Shown piece by piece: positions 10,654 to 22,400 of a stretch of DNA of 64,000 nt. Both the position numbers and the translations under genes were made by a program. The stretch is from positions 62,001 through 126,000 of the forward strand of contig JARGXX010000014.1 in the NCBI GenBank assembly GCA_030374765.1. The letters are read 5' to 3'. This stretch comes from Agarophyton chilense (Eukaryota; Rhodophyta; Florideophyceae; Gracilariales; Gracilariaceae). Under the pieces are notes generated by a model, which made no database searches, had not been told where the DNA came from, and worked only from the letters and a program-made list of their open reading frames with translations. Each line of letters starts with the position of its first letter. Within the stretch, counting starts at the first letter, position 1.

Positions 10654-12499
10654 ATATACACTCCTCTCAAGCCGAACATAGTGCTTGGAATTACTTTTTG
10701 TCCCTATGCTCCTTTCACACTTAAATTCAAAGTGGTTGTGAAACGATTAGAATTCACGAGTCGAACAAATGTATTTTGCGAAGATTGGAAGTCAATTAGA
10801 AAACAGTAGTATGCGATATACGTTTTTCATAGCATTTTACTTGGAGCACTGATTTTGGCTTCGTTTAAAAAGCGAGTCCCTATGTGTCGCATTTTGAAAA
10901 ATAAACATTTGAAGCTTCATTTATAGCACATGATTTCTGTGTAGAGCTTGGAAGTAAAAGAAATTTCGTAACCATACCGACATTTTGTAGTTGTTGCAAA
11001 AGAGCAATAACAAAAGTAGTACTGCAAAAGTACGGCTTTCTAGCTTTAGCTTTTTAAATGTAACGAGGTGCTTTGTTTCTTTTTGGCCATCACTCACTAG
11101 AAATATAAGCATGGTTTTGTTTTCAGTCATGTGAATTTATTCTTCCGTTCCCACATCGTCCTGATCTTTTCTCAACTGAATCGTCAAGGATAACGCCATA
11201 AACAAGACATGGAAAAAGTCTACTAACCGCCAGAGCCTTATCCCATAGAACCGACTAGAAGACCTGGTTTGTCCAAGCTAGATATATAAAACTTAGGAGA
11301 CCCTTGGTTTTTCGTCCGTGTATAATTTCATTATCTTCATTCTTTGGACGGACGCAAGTATAATCGGGCCGAAAAAACCGCTGTGAATAAATTAGAGTTT
11401 TACGAAAGCCCCAGAAGTAAACTGAATTGGTAGTTGCGGTCGTGCTTTTAGCGTTGATGTATGCAAAATAGTTCATTTTATTACAGCGACTAAAAAGTAT
11501 AAATTTCTTCACACTGTGCTAAGGATGAGATTATTCTTTTCCGTCCACTATGGTCTTTGATATCGTGTCAGTTTTTCACTGTCAGCCGTGGACCAAAAAG
11601 TTCCATGTTTGCCAGTACAGGTGCCCGAGAAGAACTCCAATTCCATTAATGGGCCACTACATTGCAACAAGTGGGACACGAGAACACGAATGGCGTACAA
11701 GTGTACAACGACGAGGAACAAGTCATGTTTTGAGAGTTTTTACAAGTAACGTACAGCTTTCTCTAGTTCGCCAGAACAGTGACACTTGTAAGCCAATATT
11801 CTTGTACCCCATTTGTAAATTGTCACTGAAGCACTACGAAAGTGTTTCACGCAAGAAAGCGCTACTGTTGTGTCACGAAAGTGACAAGGCAAGAATGCCG
11901 CCTCGTAGTACTTGATCATTGCCTCAAATGCGGTTGTGCTATGTTCGATGATCTCAACAATAAAAACCCGCTTACTTATTTAGAACACTCAAGACATTTT
12001 CTCGTCGTTATTATAGATTATGTGCACGCTCAGCAAGTTTACATCTTCGCAAAACGGTTATTGCGCTCAACTGAGTGCAATCATCAACACTATGGTATGC
12101 CAGCGATGTAAAGTGTTAGACTCTTTTGAACGCCAATTAATAGGCCATGAGAAGCATTCGCACAGAGTCGATGCAATTGGACACAAACACTTGGCGCTTA
12201 CCTGATGAGAGGTTTCGGGAAGCCGTGATGTCGCACAAATACTGTAATGGGTTGAGCATAAGTTCCAGAACAGCAGCAATTTGGTCTTGACGTGCATTTT
12301 AAGGCACAGATCTATACATGATTGACGTAATGAGCTTTGAGAGCGATTGAGAAGGGGTTTCGAGAGTAGCCCACTATCAAACACCGTTATCCGTTCGGTG
12401 ATTCATCAATTTTGCTTTCGTCAGATTCCGATCTTCGCTGCTCTCCTATCATCAACCACGTTTCTTTCAATGCCTCAATGAAACCCGAACGGAAATCAG
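10654..12499. other. No clear gene; possibly the decayed 3' end of the zinc-finger gene
   Basis: Short frames only. The minus strand at 11600-11800 has Cys-containing stretches (for example CSSSLYTC and FSCPTCC) that could be the last, heavily decayed part of the ZNFX1-like gene to the right, but they are too broken to assign. The rest shows nothing I can name. Confidence 0.25.
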
Positions 12500-15223
12500 G
12501 CACGATTCAATCTTGAGTCCTTCCAGAAGAACTTCATTGCCATATTTTCAAGTCATTCGATGTGTACATGGGAGCGTCCCAGAAACAACACCCGCACAAT
12601 TTGCTATCTTCTTGAAGCATTCCACTTTTGTAAAGTTTATATTGCATGTCGAGCACTTATGTTCAACAAGAGCCTTGCGAACGTACGAATTAGATTCATT
12701 CCCAATCCTATGACATGGCATGGATGTTGTGTGTCCGTGTTTTTCACAGGTGACCAGTTTGGACTGGTCATAAGACGATTCAAAGGCAACAAAATGTCCG
12801 TGCACTTCACATCTTCTTCATGTCCACATTTCCATTGTAGTCGCTTCGTAATTACGCACCCAGGCAGCCAAATTTCGAATAATCGCTTCGACACGGTGCG
12901 CCCTTCAACAACCACAGGGCTCGTGAGCTCCTTGTAAACGTAGAACATCATATTTGTGACGGCGGAGAATCATCCCACGGAATATGATAATCGATTGCTT
13001 CGGACTGGCCACACTCTATGTTCACAGCATGCTGGCAAAGCGAGGAACCAGCTTTCACCTATATATGGCATGAAGGAGCTGAGTGAAGGTCCCTAGCCCA
13101 TTCTAAGGCGCGACTGCACTGGATGTTCACTTCTTCACGGCCGCATAACCTCCGCTATGTGACTGGGTCGTTGCACGGCTTCGCCCCACCGCTTCCTATT
13201 AGTCGACACCAGCCCTGATGACCGAATGAGTCTCATCGATTCGACTTGCAAAGAGTCCGATGGTGGCGAGGTTCTCAATATGACATGGCACGTCCATGTC
13301 GTCAGCAAACCGAGAACGAGTGACTTTTACTATAATTGGACATTGTGGGTATTCCAGGGGTCTAAATCTTTGAAGTTTACTGCAAACGCCTGGTCGGAAG
13401 GCATGTTGCCGCTTGCCAGATGGGTATACGAATACTTCTTCTAAAGGTTCTTTTCATTCAGGATATGGCTCATTTTGAAGATGGCACTTCGCCGTGTACG
13501 AGTGCCCACAAGACATTCTCAATTTCACATGCGCTTTGCATGAAAGAAGTCGTTTCTTTCGGAACAAAGAGTATAGATCGGTGCATTGGAGTGTGTTGCT
13601 TTAGTGTCCGCTTTTCATTTGGATAGCAAAAGAGCTTCCACACAAGCCACCCAATTTGTTCAAAGGAGGATTGAGTTTTTGAGCAAACTCTTCCAACGCG
13701 GTTTCGTCAGCAACAGTCTCAACGCCACCTGTTTCATCAGTTCGAGTAAAAAACAAAGAACGAGGCTGACTTTCAATCAAAGATGTGAAATTACATGCCG
13801 TTTGGATCTCGTGGCCACATAGTGGGCTGATTTGCGGTACTTCTTCTAAGCATAAGCCCTCCCCTACAAAGCCAATTGCCAACGAGGAACGCGTCATCAC
13901 ACCGAACCATCATTACATGTCTACATGATTTTCGATACGTTGTTTTCACGAGACAAAAAGGGAACTGTCGTTCACTACGCATATCAAGGAGTCTTCCCAT
14001 CTCCGTGTCAGACGGCCCGCAATGTGCTTTGTCCAAAAAAATCGGTGAAAATTCTGAAGGCCCTCCCCGTCCAGTGCGGACTAAAGCTCTTGAGACGTCA
14101 ATGCTTCATGAAATCCGGAAGATAGTATATGCAAGCAACGAGGGCGTGATCTAGCGACTGCTTCAAGACCGATTGGCGGCTGGTCCAGAGAAAGCTCTTT
14201 CAAACTGTCCCGACAAGTCATGTACGTCTTTAATCCAGATGAGCGTTCATGAATCACTAGCTCGCGACACGCTGGGTTCTTTTCCTCGAACTTTCAAAGA
14301 TTTTAGCGAATCGGGTTCTTCTGTTTATGGCCACATGAATTGCTCACGTAGTCACCAACCCGCTTGGAGCAGTTTGGCACCTTGAAAGTTCCAACTTGCA
14401 CCTTTTGATGTGTATGACATTCTTTCTCAAGTTCGTGAGACCATTCCCAGTGGCACAATACAATAGAAACACCACACTGATTTGCAAATAACCTTAAATC
14501 CAGGTCTTTTGAACCCTAAGAATTCTCCCTTACTTCATGGTAGAGTAATGAAACGTCAATGTGGGTCTCATATTACCTTCATACAACAGCCAAACACTTA
14601 CATTTGTGCATTATTGTTTTCGATGAGTGACATTTAATTCCACAGGCGTGGACACACCATCACAGAGTGAAACCACAAGTATTTGTACATAATTCTTTCA
14701 ATTCCTCGGTTTCCACTAGAAAGTTGACGGCACTGTGGACATGTCGACTAAATTCGGCGTGTTTTGGGCAACAAATCGAGAGTACTGGGCCAATTCTTTC
14801 CAAAAGGTTGACGTTCAGAACACCTCTATTGCTCTTCGCCCTTTCACGGAGGTTCTTCAGAAGACGGCACCAGATAATTTGGCCTTCCCTACCTTTTGCA
14901 TTCTTTCAAACAGCCTCCGAGGACGCGATAACGTACATTCCAATCACAGCACAACATTTTCCTTTTTTAATCAATCAAAACGGGATTCATCATAGCGCAC
15001 CATAACGAGGGAATCAGAAATAGTGGAGCTAGAGTAAGATGGAGGTAACGAAGTCGTGGAATGCATTCGGTATCGTGGAGTCTTTGATATCTATTTTCTT
15101 GAGCATAACAGTGTTCTTTGGGCGTTCGAGAACCCGCATGCCTTTTGTAGCGAAAGACAAACCGTGCGAATGCATCATCTGATGAGGCGGAAAGTGGTCA
15201 ACAATGAAGGTACTGCACCTCAA
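12500..15223 (-). pseudogene. NFX1/ZNFX1-type zinc-finger protein, C-terminal half, decayed
   Basis: The minus strand carries, in shifting frames, the signature of the C-terminal half of NFX1-type zinc-finger helicases. Near 14940-14900 is GMYVIASSEAV, like the YVIGN motif at the end of the helicase core. Then comes IGPVLSICCPKHAEF with HVHSAVNFLVETEEL (14800-14700), then CTNTCGF and CGIKCHSS..HKCKC (14690-14590). After that the family's repeated Cys-x-His..Cys unit recurs: VSNSCGHK (about 14340), SCRHVMMVRC (13930), PLCGHEIQTAC (13830), LRMSCGHSYTAKC (13520), LCQHAVNIEC (13030), WKCGHEEDVKC (12820) and GTLPCTHRM (12560). The helicase motifs proper are not visible: an unrelated acidic frame on the other strand starts at 15310. 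Family members act in RNA-level silencing and antiviral roles in animals; no function is claimed here. Many stops and frameshifts make it non-functional as read. Confidence 0.65.
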
Positions 15224-15309
15224 GTACCTGTGTACTATCTGACCGTAGCTTCCAAATTGGGTCCAGTAATGCTTTCGCGAAAACTAACGAACGATCTTCT
15301 TATACAGAG

Positions 15310-16444
15310 ATGTCAACCAGCCACTCTATCCCTTCGGACGACACAACAGGGTCTTCTACGGACCGGGAAAGTGATGGGAATACAGACAGTGATATTGAGG
15401 GAGGGGGCAAAGAAGTCGACGAAAACCCATGGCGCGCCAAGGATATCGCCTCACAGTCTACGAGATCCTTACATGACTCATCGTCTTGCGCTGAGACCCC
15501 ATCAGCGCAGGCGGTAAACTTTAGAAGAGATGAAAACCACAATATAGAGAATGGAAAAAGCGCAAGGAGTGAAAAAGACGTTGATTTGCGTTCCTCCCGT
15601 GATTCTTTGACTGTCTCTGGGACCGCATCGGAGCAGTTGGCCAATGCAAACAGAAATGGCTTTCATGACGAAGCGGGTGAGGACAGTGCCAGGACCGTGG
15701 GAGGTGCCGGCTCTCACACATTAAATGATTCAAAATCTCAGGAGGAGACCTCCTCGGAGCCGGCAGTCATCTCTGCAAATGAAAAGCATGATGACGAAGT
15801 AGACAAAAAAAGTGCAAGAAACGCAAACCTCGTATATTTGCACTCTTAACGTGACTATGTGCTCCTCGTGGGCATCTTATCACAGCAAACAGTCAACAAG
15901 AAAAGTGAGGAGTATCATGGTGACGTTGAGGACGAAGGCGTATAGCTTTGAGAAAGCGCCAGCTAGCATACTAGAAGTGGTTTTACTTCCTATTCTGAAA
16001 GCCCATCAGAGCAGTCATTCGACGAAGAAAATTCTGAGAATCACGGGACGAGCGAAAATGAACAGAATGACTCTGTGATTGGGATCCTGCTGTCAAATAT
16101 ACGCTCCGTTTCAGGGAGCTTATGCTATGGAAACAGCGACATTCAAGGCGAAAGGCGTGACATTTCACAGTCTGAACTGAAATACACAAACAACACAGGA
16201 ACCTCCCGGAACGGTTCTACAGACGAAGTTGAAGTTCCGACTCATACCGTTTGGTCATCACGGCACTCCTTTACTGCATTCTGGCGCTCACCCGGTAGTG
16301 CAGAGGTTTCCGGGTCTGATCATAGATCTCAAATCTAAAGATAGTGATGAGGAGAACAGTGTTGATGAATCCTGTCAAGAGGAGCTCGCCCTCCGTCATC
16401 CTTTCACAAGTGATCATGATGATGATGAATCGGTCACACAGTGA
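15310..16444 (+). pseudogene. Acidic Ser/Glu/Asp-rich protein frame, possibly multi-exon
   Basis: The open stretch 15310-15849 starts at an ATG (MSTSHSIPSDDTTGSS) and is rich in Ser, Asp and Glu, with motifs such as TDSDIEGGGKEVDEN and DEVDKKSARNANL. A likely 54-base intron (GTATAT at 15832 to CACAG at 15885) removes an in-frame stop. It joins to QTVNKKSEEYHGDVEDEG, still acidic and in frame. Later pieces in other frames keep the same composition: SESPSEQSFDEENSENHG (about 15995-16050) and KDSDEENSVDESCQ (16340-16385), ending DHDDDESVTQ at 16444. This is a disordered, acidic protein without a domain I can name. The later joins require a very short intron or frameshifts, so I cannot tell a gene with small introns from a pseudogene. 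Confidence 0.45.
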
Positions 16445-16779
16445 GTAGTGTTATAAGGGTTTTCTGAGGCATTGAAGAATCGAGCCATTCGTCACAAACG
16501 ATGGCTTCTTCTTTCAGCGCTGGGTCGTACCTTCTCGATCTTCATTGCATGCCAGCACGTGAAACGCGTCCATTGACTCTGGCCACTCATTGCGGGTCAT
16601 GATATCTTCATCGACAGACATTCTGACGAACTCTGAGGAAGTAGAGATTAGAGAAGAATCCGAGTGACAAGGTTCGAGACGACTTGTTTTCTCGTAAAAT
16701 CCGCGGCGAGAAAAGCATGTTTTTGAACTCTTCACATTTTACACGATTTTTGGTAGGAGTGCCACTCATAAATCTTTCT
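16445..16779. other. Spacer between the acidic frame and zeta-COP
   Basis: The minus-strand frame of zeta-COP stays open some way past the conserved domain into this stretch. Another minus frame (16735-16514, CHSDSSLISTSSEFVRMSVD) is also open. Neither is recognisable. Confidence 0.25.
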
Positions 16780-17105
16780 TTGGGTTTAAATTGATCGATC
16801 TGATCGCGAGCTGTTTGAAGAGCTTGCTCTAAAGTTTGTTCACCAAGAGAAAATTGAGATATAAAGCTTCTTCCTTGTTGCCTAACTCAGGCCGCTAATT
16901 TAGCCGGCCCGCTCTCTATAATAACGCCTTCTTGATCCATAAGTTCATCTACCACAAGTATAACAGTCTCCAAATTCTCCAGCCGGGCTTTCTAAGACAC
17001 TTGTTCACGCATCGTCGTATTCAGAGTTTCGTCCAAAGACTGAAGTAATTCTCCCATGATTAGATCGTTTTCAAGACTACCACCAACAACAAACATGAGG
17101 ACGCA
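16780..17105 (-). pseudogene. Coatomer zeta subunit (zeta-COP), C-terminal half, decayed
   Basis: Zeta-COP is a longin-fold subunit of the COPI coat that acts in retrograde Golgi-to-ER transport. One minus-strand frame reads LMFVVGGSLENDLIMGELLQ, then SLDETLNTTMREQVS, KARLENLETVILVVDELMDQ and GVIIESGPAKLAA. This is the order of the family's FYVVG-xx-EN(E)L, LLEN and (V)DE(I)xD-xG-xI(L)E motifs. Two stops interrupt it: TAG at 16994-16992 and TGA at 16889-16887. The latter falls where the family usually has Arg, so CGA-to-TGA is likely. The N-terminal half (LDxDGKR motif) was not found further right in a clean frame. COG2 starts about 570 bases away on the opposite strand, so the two were divergently arranged. 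The gene name is supported by motifs only. Confidence 0.75.
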
Positions 17106-17672
17106 AAGAGGGATAGAAAGGGAGCTTTTCGCCGGTACAAAGTAAATTACGTCAATTCAGCTGTACCGTGATTCCTACCTCGGAGGAGGGAGCAAGCTTT
17201 TGATGGTGGGGGAAGAGTGTAGTTGTGCGATGAGGAGCGAGAACGAGCTACGGACGATTCTTCAGGTACCTATCGTGCTGGACAGTTCGTTTCTCAACAT
17301 AGCCGCTTTGGTAGAGATCTTTCTTCCAAGACTGAGCAAAAGAAATTATTTTGAGGTCAGAAATTTCTTTCAAACCTTTCCAATTTGTGTGAGTGAATTT
17401 TATGTACAGTATTGCACAAAAAAAGAACGAAGACTAAGATTGATAGGCCTTCGGAGTGATTGATGATTGATGTGAGGCCCGGGGGTTCCGGTTCGAGACA
17501 TTTACGGTCAGCTATCATGAAGTAGTGGACCATTTCTGCGACTTTGGAAATACTCGACAACAGCCCCTCCGACAGAGACCACGTTCACAAAAGAGTTAAA
17601 ATAACACAATTTCTGTAATAAGGTCTCAGGTCTGGAAATGCAACATTTCAACTATTGAATAGGATGTGAACA
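17106..17672. promoter_or_regulatory. Spacer between divergent zeta-COP and COG2 relics
   Basis: This stretch must hold the 5' ends of both decayed genes and any shared promoter. I could not place the first exons. No TATA-like or other element stands out strongly. A minus-strand open stretch at 17560-17357 (SSISKVAEMVHYFMIADR) is of unknown meaning. Confidence 0.3.
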
Positions 17673-19477
17673 TCTCTCTCAAACAACAAAACGCTTTGGT
17701 TCGATCCGACGCTTTTGTCGTCTGCAGAATTCAATGCGCAGAAGTTCGTCGCTGAGCTTTGCGTAAAAATTCCATTGTGCATTCTTCGCGATCATTTACG
17801 AACCGACACCTTTTTTCTGCAATCTCAAATCGTAACTAATCTGCAAACAGATTTTCACACTTTTAGCCCCCTTGGCGAAACAATCGATTTTGCAAAAGCT
17901 CTTTGCCATGCAACAAGCCCGCCTTTGAAAGGACTTCAGGGCAACCCCCTCACCTTGCGGATCGTCAATGTGAGCAGAAAAGTCAATAGCTGCCTGAATG
18001 CATGGATTCGATGATATCTAGATTCTGCGGAGCATTCTGTGGTCGATCTACCAAGTTCTCCGTATATATGTTTCAGCGGGGATTTCAGGTCTAGCAGAAG
18101 ATTTCTTCCGGCGAGAAGTGGTTCAACCTTTAACGTTCGCACGGGTGCGAATGACTCCCATGTTAGAGTCTAGTATGAGTCCAAAAACAGTAACAGCTGC
18201 CCATTCTCTCGCATCGCTTTACGAAGAAATCGTACAATTCCTCGGTGAAAATGTTTTGCCGATTGAGACATTGTGGGAACCAGAAGAACGACTGAGGGGA
18301 ACACTTGATATTGTGAGTGATGCGGGATGGCCCCACATCCCAAGCGCAATTACAATGAATACGTCAACAACATTTTAGCCGGGAATCCCAAACATCTTCC
18401 ACAAGACCTTTATGGCTGGCGGCCAGATTTATTATGCACTTGAAGCCTCGGTAGCGAATGAGGATTTTAAGAATCGATTGCGGTCTTCAAGAGCCACTGT
18501 CGACTGTTGGAAGCACTAGAACCTTTCGCTGTACTTTCAGCTAAGATTTCAAGAGATCACGAGCTGCTTTGATCAACACCTCAACATGTTCCCTGTATCA
18601 TGTGCAATATCACCTCTTGAAGTAAGAGATTAGAATAGTGTGACCTCTAAACTGCTATATATAGACTGCTCTCAAGCAACACCGAGTGCCAGTCTGGTCG
18701 CTTGGCTAGAAAGATATTGGTTAGAAGACGTGTTGCACATTGCTTTGAAACACTGTCTTTTACGACTTTCGTTGCAATTATTAGCGATGTACTGCACAAG
18801 GATAAGAACAGGACTAGCTGGGGGATGATCAAATTCAGACGCACTATCTAGAGGCGCAGCTGGAGTTCATAAGAATATAACTGCTTTTCTGAGTCGCGTT
18901 CCTTCTGAAATTTCTAGAGCTTATCATGAGGCGAAGCTGCGTGGAAAACCTTCAGCCATCGCAGGGTATTCTGGCTACCTATCGAATGGCTTCTAAACAA
19001 ATCCCCACCACGCTTTCCACATTTGTGCCGAAAATATTGAAACCGCTGAAGTCTTTCGTAAAAGAATATCACGACACTTTTCCAATACAGGAACGCGCTG
19101 CATTGTCAACTGGTATCGTTGAACAAACAGCTAAAGAATATCGGAAGATGGCTACCGACCTACTACAGCGGAACAAAAGGTGCGAAGCACCCCTGTAAAG
19201 TCTATATATCGGTGGAAGTGTCGCGCTGTCTGGGAAAAGTTCTAATATGACCGGTGTAATTGAGAAGATATCCACACAGCTGTATTTAGATATGCAAAAG
19301 TTTGCTGAAGAAGCAGCTGCTCGTGGAGTGGTCGTACGTGACTCGGTGTCCATTTTCATTCTAAGGGAAATCGTACGAAGAGAAGGAACAATGTTGGGCG
19401 ATCAGTCGGATACGAGAGCACTGCCAAGTCCCGCGACCTCGGTGAAATCTATACAAGAAATCAATTCATCTTCGTAA
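17673..19477 (+). pseudogene. Conserved oligomeric Golgi complex subunit 2 (COG2) relic
   Basis: COG2 is a lobe A subunit of the COG tethering complex for retrograde vesicles at the Golgi. The N-terminal family signature is present at 17690-17950: LWFDPTLLSSAEFNAQKFVA, then ELCVKIPLCILRDHLR. The middle part (18118-18640) has FLGENVLPIETLWEPEERLR, PGIPNIFHKTFMAGGQIYYA, DFKNRLRSSRATVDCWKH and then NLSLYFQLRFQEITSCFDQH. A LERYWLEDVLHIALKHC stretch follows near 18700. The C-terminal domain (18926-19477) has FVPKILKPLKSFVKEYHD, EYRKMATDLLQRNKRCEAPL and EKISTQLYLDMQKFAEEAA. Stops at 18376, 18517 (TAG exactly where Trp is expected) and 19196, plus two frame changes, kill the frame. At about 600 residues it is shorter than typical COG2, and no clear start codon was found. 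Confidence 0.78.
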
Positions 19478-22400
19478 CTCGAAATTCACTACTTAGAACT
19501 TGAGCCTGTAATATCAGGAAGGATGCAAAACAAGTATTCTCGTTCAGTGAAGACCAATTCGAGAATCCTTCGCTTGTGAAATGACAGAACAGCTATAGGT
19601 TGATGCCCTAATAATGTGCTCTCATGCTTTTTTGTTTAATTCGTGTAGTTATGCTGTCCGTGCTCGAAGTAACATCTTCAACTTTTATGCTTTTTGTCCA
19701 TTTCAATCAAATCAGACGAATTGTCAGACACAAACGTACGGGGGTACACTCTAACAGACTCACAAACAAGCAAGTATTGTACCCTAGCTATAATGGGTAC
19801 CATGATTATCATCACCGGAGTTTGAATTTGGAGATGCTTTAATGTGGAGCATTTTATACTGCACTTCTAGAAAGAACATTTGAACATGTCAGCCTGAGAG
19901 GCGCATCAGGTTTTATTCAACAAATTGCCATTTTGAATGACATTTCCTTGAATCAAACATAATCCGACTACGATTCGGTCACGAAAAAACCATGATATGC
20001 CTTTTTTCACTGATGCGATTCCAAGATAGTATTAATCGTTGAATGAAGACATTTGGAAGTGATTGGCCGATTGTATTGTGGTGGCCCCGGGTTGTATCAC
20101 AATTGCGATTGCCATGCATTTTTCCTTGCAGTGCCAACGCAATTACGCAGTGCGCCACTTACGTCTTGAGAGATTGAAAACTGCAAGTGCCCTCCTGCCG
20201 TTTTGGTATAGTACGAACAACAAACTACAAGAAAACAAACGATAGTAGCGGCAAACCTCGCAAACCACAGATAAATTTCTAGAACAGAAAGCCAGCCCAT
20301 CCCTTTTAGATACATCCTTCGTTCTAAACCCGAGGACACGAGCATCTGGCTAAGAACCAGCTCTTGACTTCCTATCATTATCAAGATTACCACAATAGCA
20401 TTTTGAATTCAATACCTAGACCGTGGATTCTCCTCTCATCCAGATTGACACGAAACTAAAACTCTCATGACCATCGCTACCGCAGTTGTCTCTGCAACCC
20501 TGGAAAAAGAAATCTCTGGTCAGCGCACTCAAACTACGGGGCAATTTGCCAAAAGAATAAAACCAGAAGTCCTACATGCCGCAGGTTTGCAATCCTATTG
20601 ATTGTCCGGTCCTTCCCGAGCTACATATCTCTTTGCCGGACTCGAAAAGTTAGTTTCAGTAGTACTTATCTGGAGAGGTGGTTGACAAGCGGCATTTCAG
20701 TAGCAAGACCAGCTTTGAAGCACAGATTTTTAGACGGTGTAAATGGAAGTTCTTCAGAAATTCTTCTGTTGCGATTCATGTTTTTCTTTCCAGAAAAGGC
20801 TTCTCTCTTTCATCCCCTAGGTCGAATGCACTGGTTAAGCCCGTGGTGCTTGCCATAACTCCCTGCGAGAGGGTTATACTTTGTACGATAAATTGGGGTT
20901 TGATCTTGTCATGAATGAAGAAGGTTGGAGCTGTATGGAGAGCGTTGCATAATGCTCGTAGTAATAAAGTCCAGTGTACTTCAGTCTTTGCTACGGGTCA
21001 TTAAACCAAAACACTCTTGCGGCGATCTCTCACTAATCTTAGACACCAGCCTTGATCAGATCATTTCTTGTATTCTCGATACTTACTCTCTTCTGTGTTG
21101 AAGTGTAATGAACTGGGTTTTGAGCCATATAGAAAAGGCCTTTCTGTTCGTTATCGATCCGAAATTTCTGTCCAAAAGAACGGAAAAGAAAATACGGCAT
21201 GAAACTTGTTTTTTATCATGATGGAAAAGTCTTTCGCGCGCCCTGCTACGCGTAAACGAAATCTAAACACCAAGTCTGAACTGTCCATTTCCTAGTCGGA
21301 TTGCGAATGAGACAAATTTTCAGCCGAATAGCAAATCCATTCCCAAAATCAGAGTTTCTCGTGCGCGAAAATGAACATCATGAAACAGGTACGAGTTTGT
21401 CGACGAGTACAAAACTCGCCACATCGGTTGTAGCGAAAAAGATTCTAAAACGGAAGGTTTGGCATACATTACGATTGTTGCCCGTACATCTCGATGATCG
21501 GCCAGGCAGGACTGTCGAGCGACTGTGCAAAGCCATGATAGAAGAGACTGTTGAAGTGTTCTGGCCAGAAATCAACTGTTGCTAAGTAGAACATGAGTTT
21601 TTGCCGTATCTTGGGTGTGATGGCTAACTTTTCCTTAATCTAACTTCATTGCAGGGTTGATGGCAAAATAATCGCGTACGTAAACAAATATTGGAAGAAA
21701 CAATGCTGGAATGCATATCATACAGTTTCAAGATGGTATAAAATAGTGGAGAAAGTTAACGAAATTTCGTGTGCTGGAGCAAGATAGAGAGTGAAAGAGT
21801 GAATTATCGGTTTCTTCATAAAGCTCTCAATTAAGACCACTGCGAAATGCTAAACGTGCAACTTCGTAGCTTGCCACGGAAGCGCGTAAAGCTATCGAGT
21901 TTCAATCGTGTGATAACAATCCATAGTTAGAGAAATGCACCGCAAGCCGGCTTGCAGATAACAGGGATATATTCTTAAACCGGGAAACGCCGAAAGAACT
22001 TTTTTCATTGAGAGCTGACCCGGGACCCTCATCCTACGGACGGATTGTATGGTAGCCGCCAGCGAAAATCCAGAGAGAAACGGAAGAGTGGGACAACGAC
22101 AATGCCGCTCGCATTCAAATAGACTGAGATATTTCTCATTTTTCACGACTATCGTGATCTCGAGCGCCTAGTGCAACCGGAGCCACATAAAACGCTGCTG
22201 GGCCGACTGCAGGTGTTGCAGGTTTGAGGCTTGGGTGGCTTAGAGTTATACTCCGAATTGCCCTGTTTTGAGGTTTTCCAAACATGCCGGAGGGGTTTAG
22301 TCGTCCAAAATTGTGGTTCACAGCCTTTGGGGCAACACTGCTTGACATTCCTCATGAAGTCAAAACTGCCATGACGGGTTAATCCCGGCAAGTTTTCTCG

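Noticed and set aside
20097..20393. Minus-strand frame with a hydrophobic segment, possible membrane protein
   Set aside because: Only 98 codons, no family motif, no neighbours in frame. Kept as a note in the region entry only.
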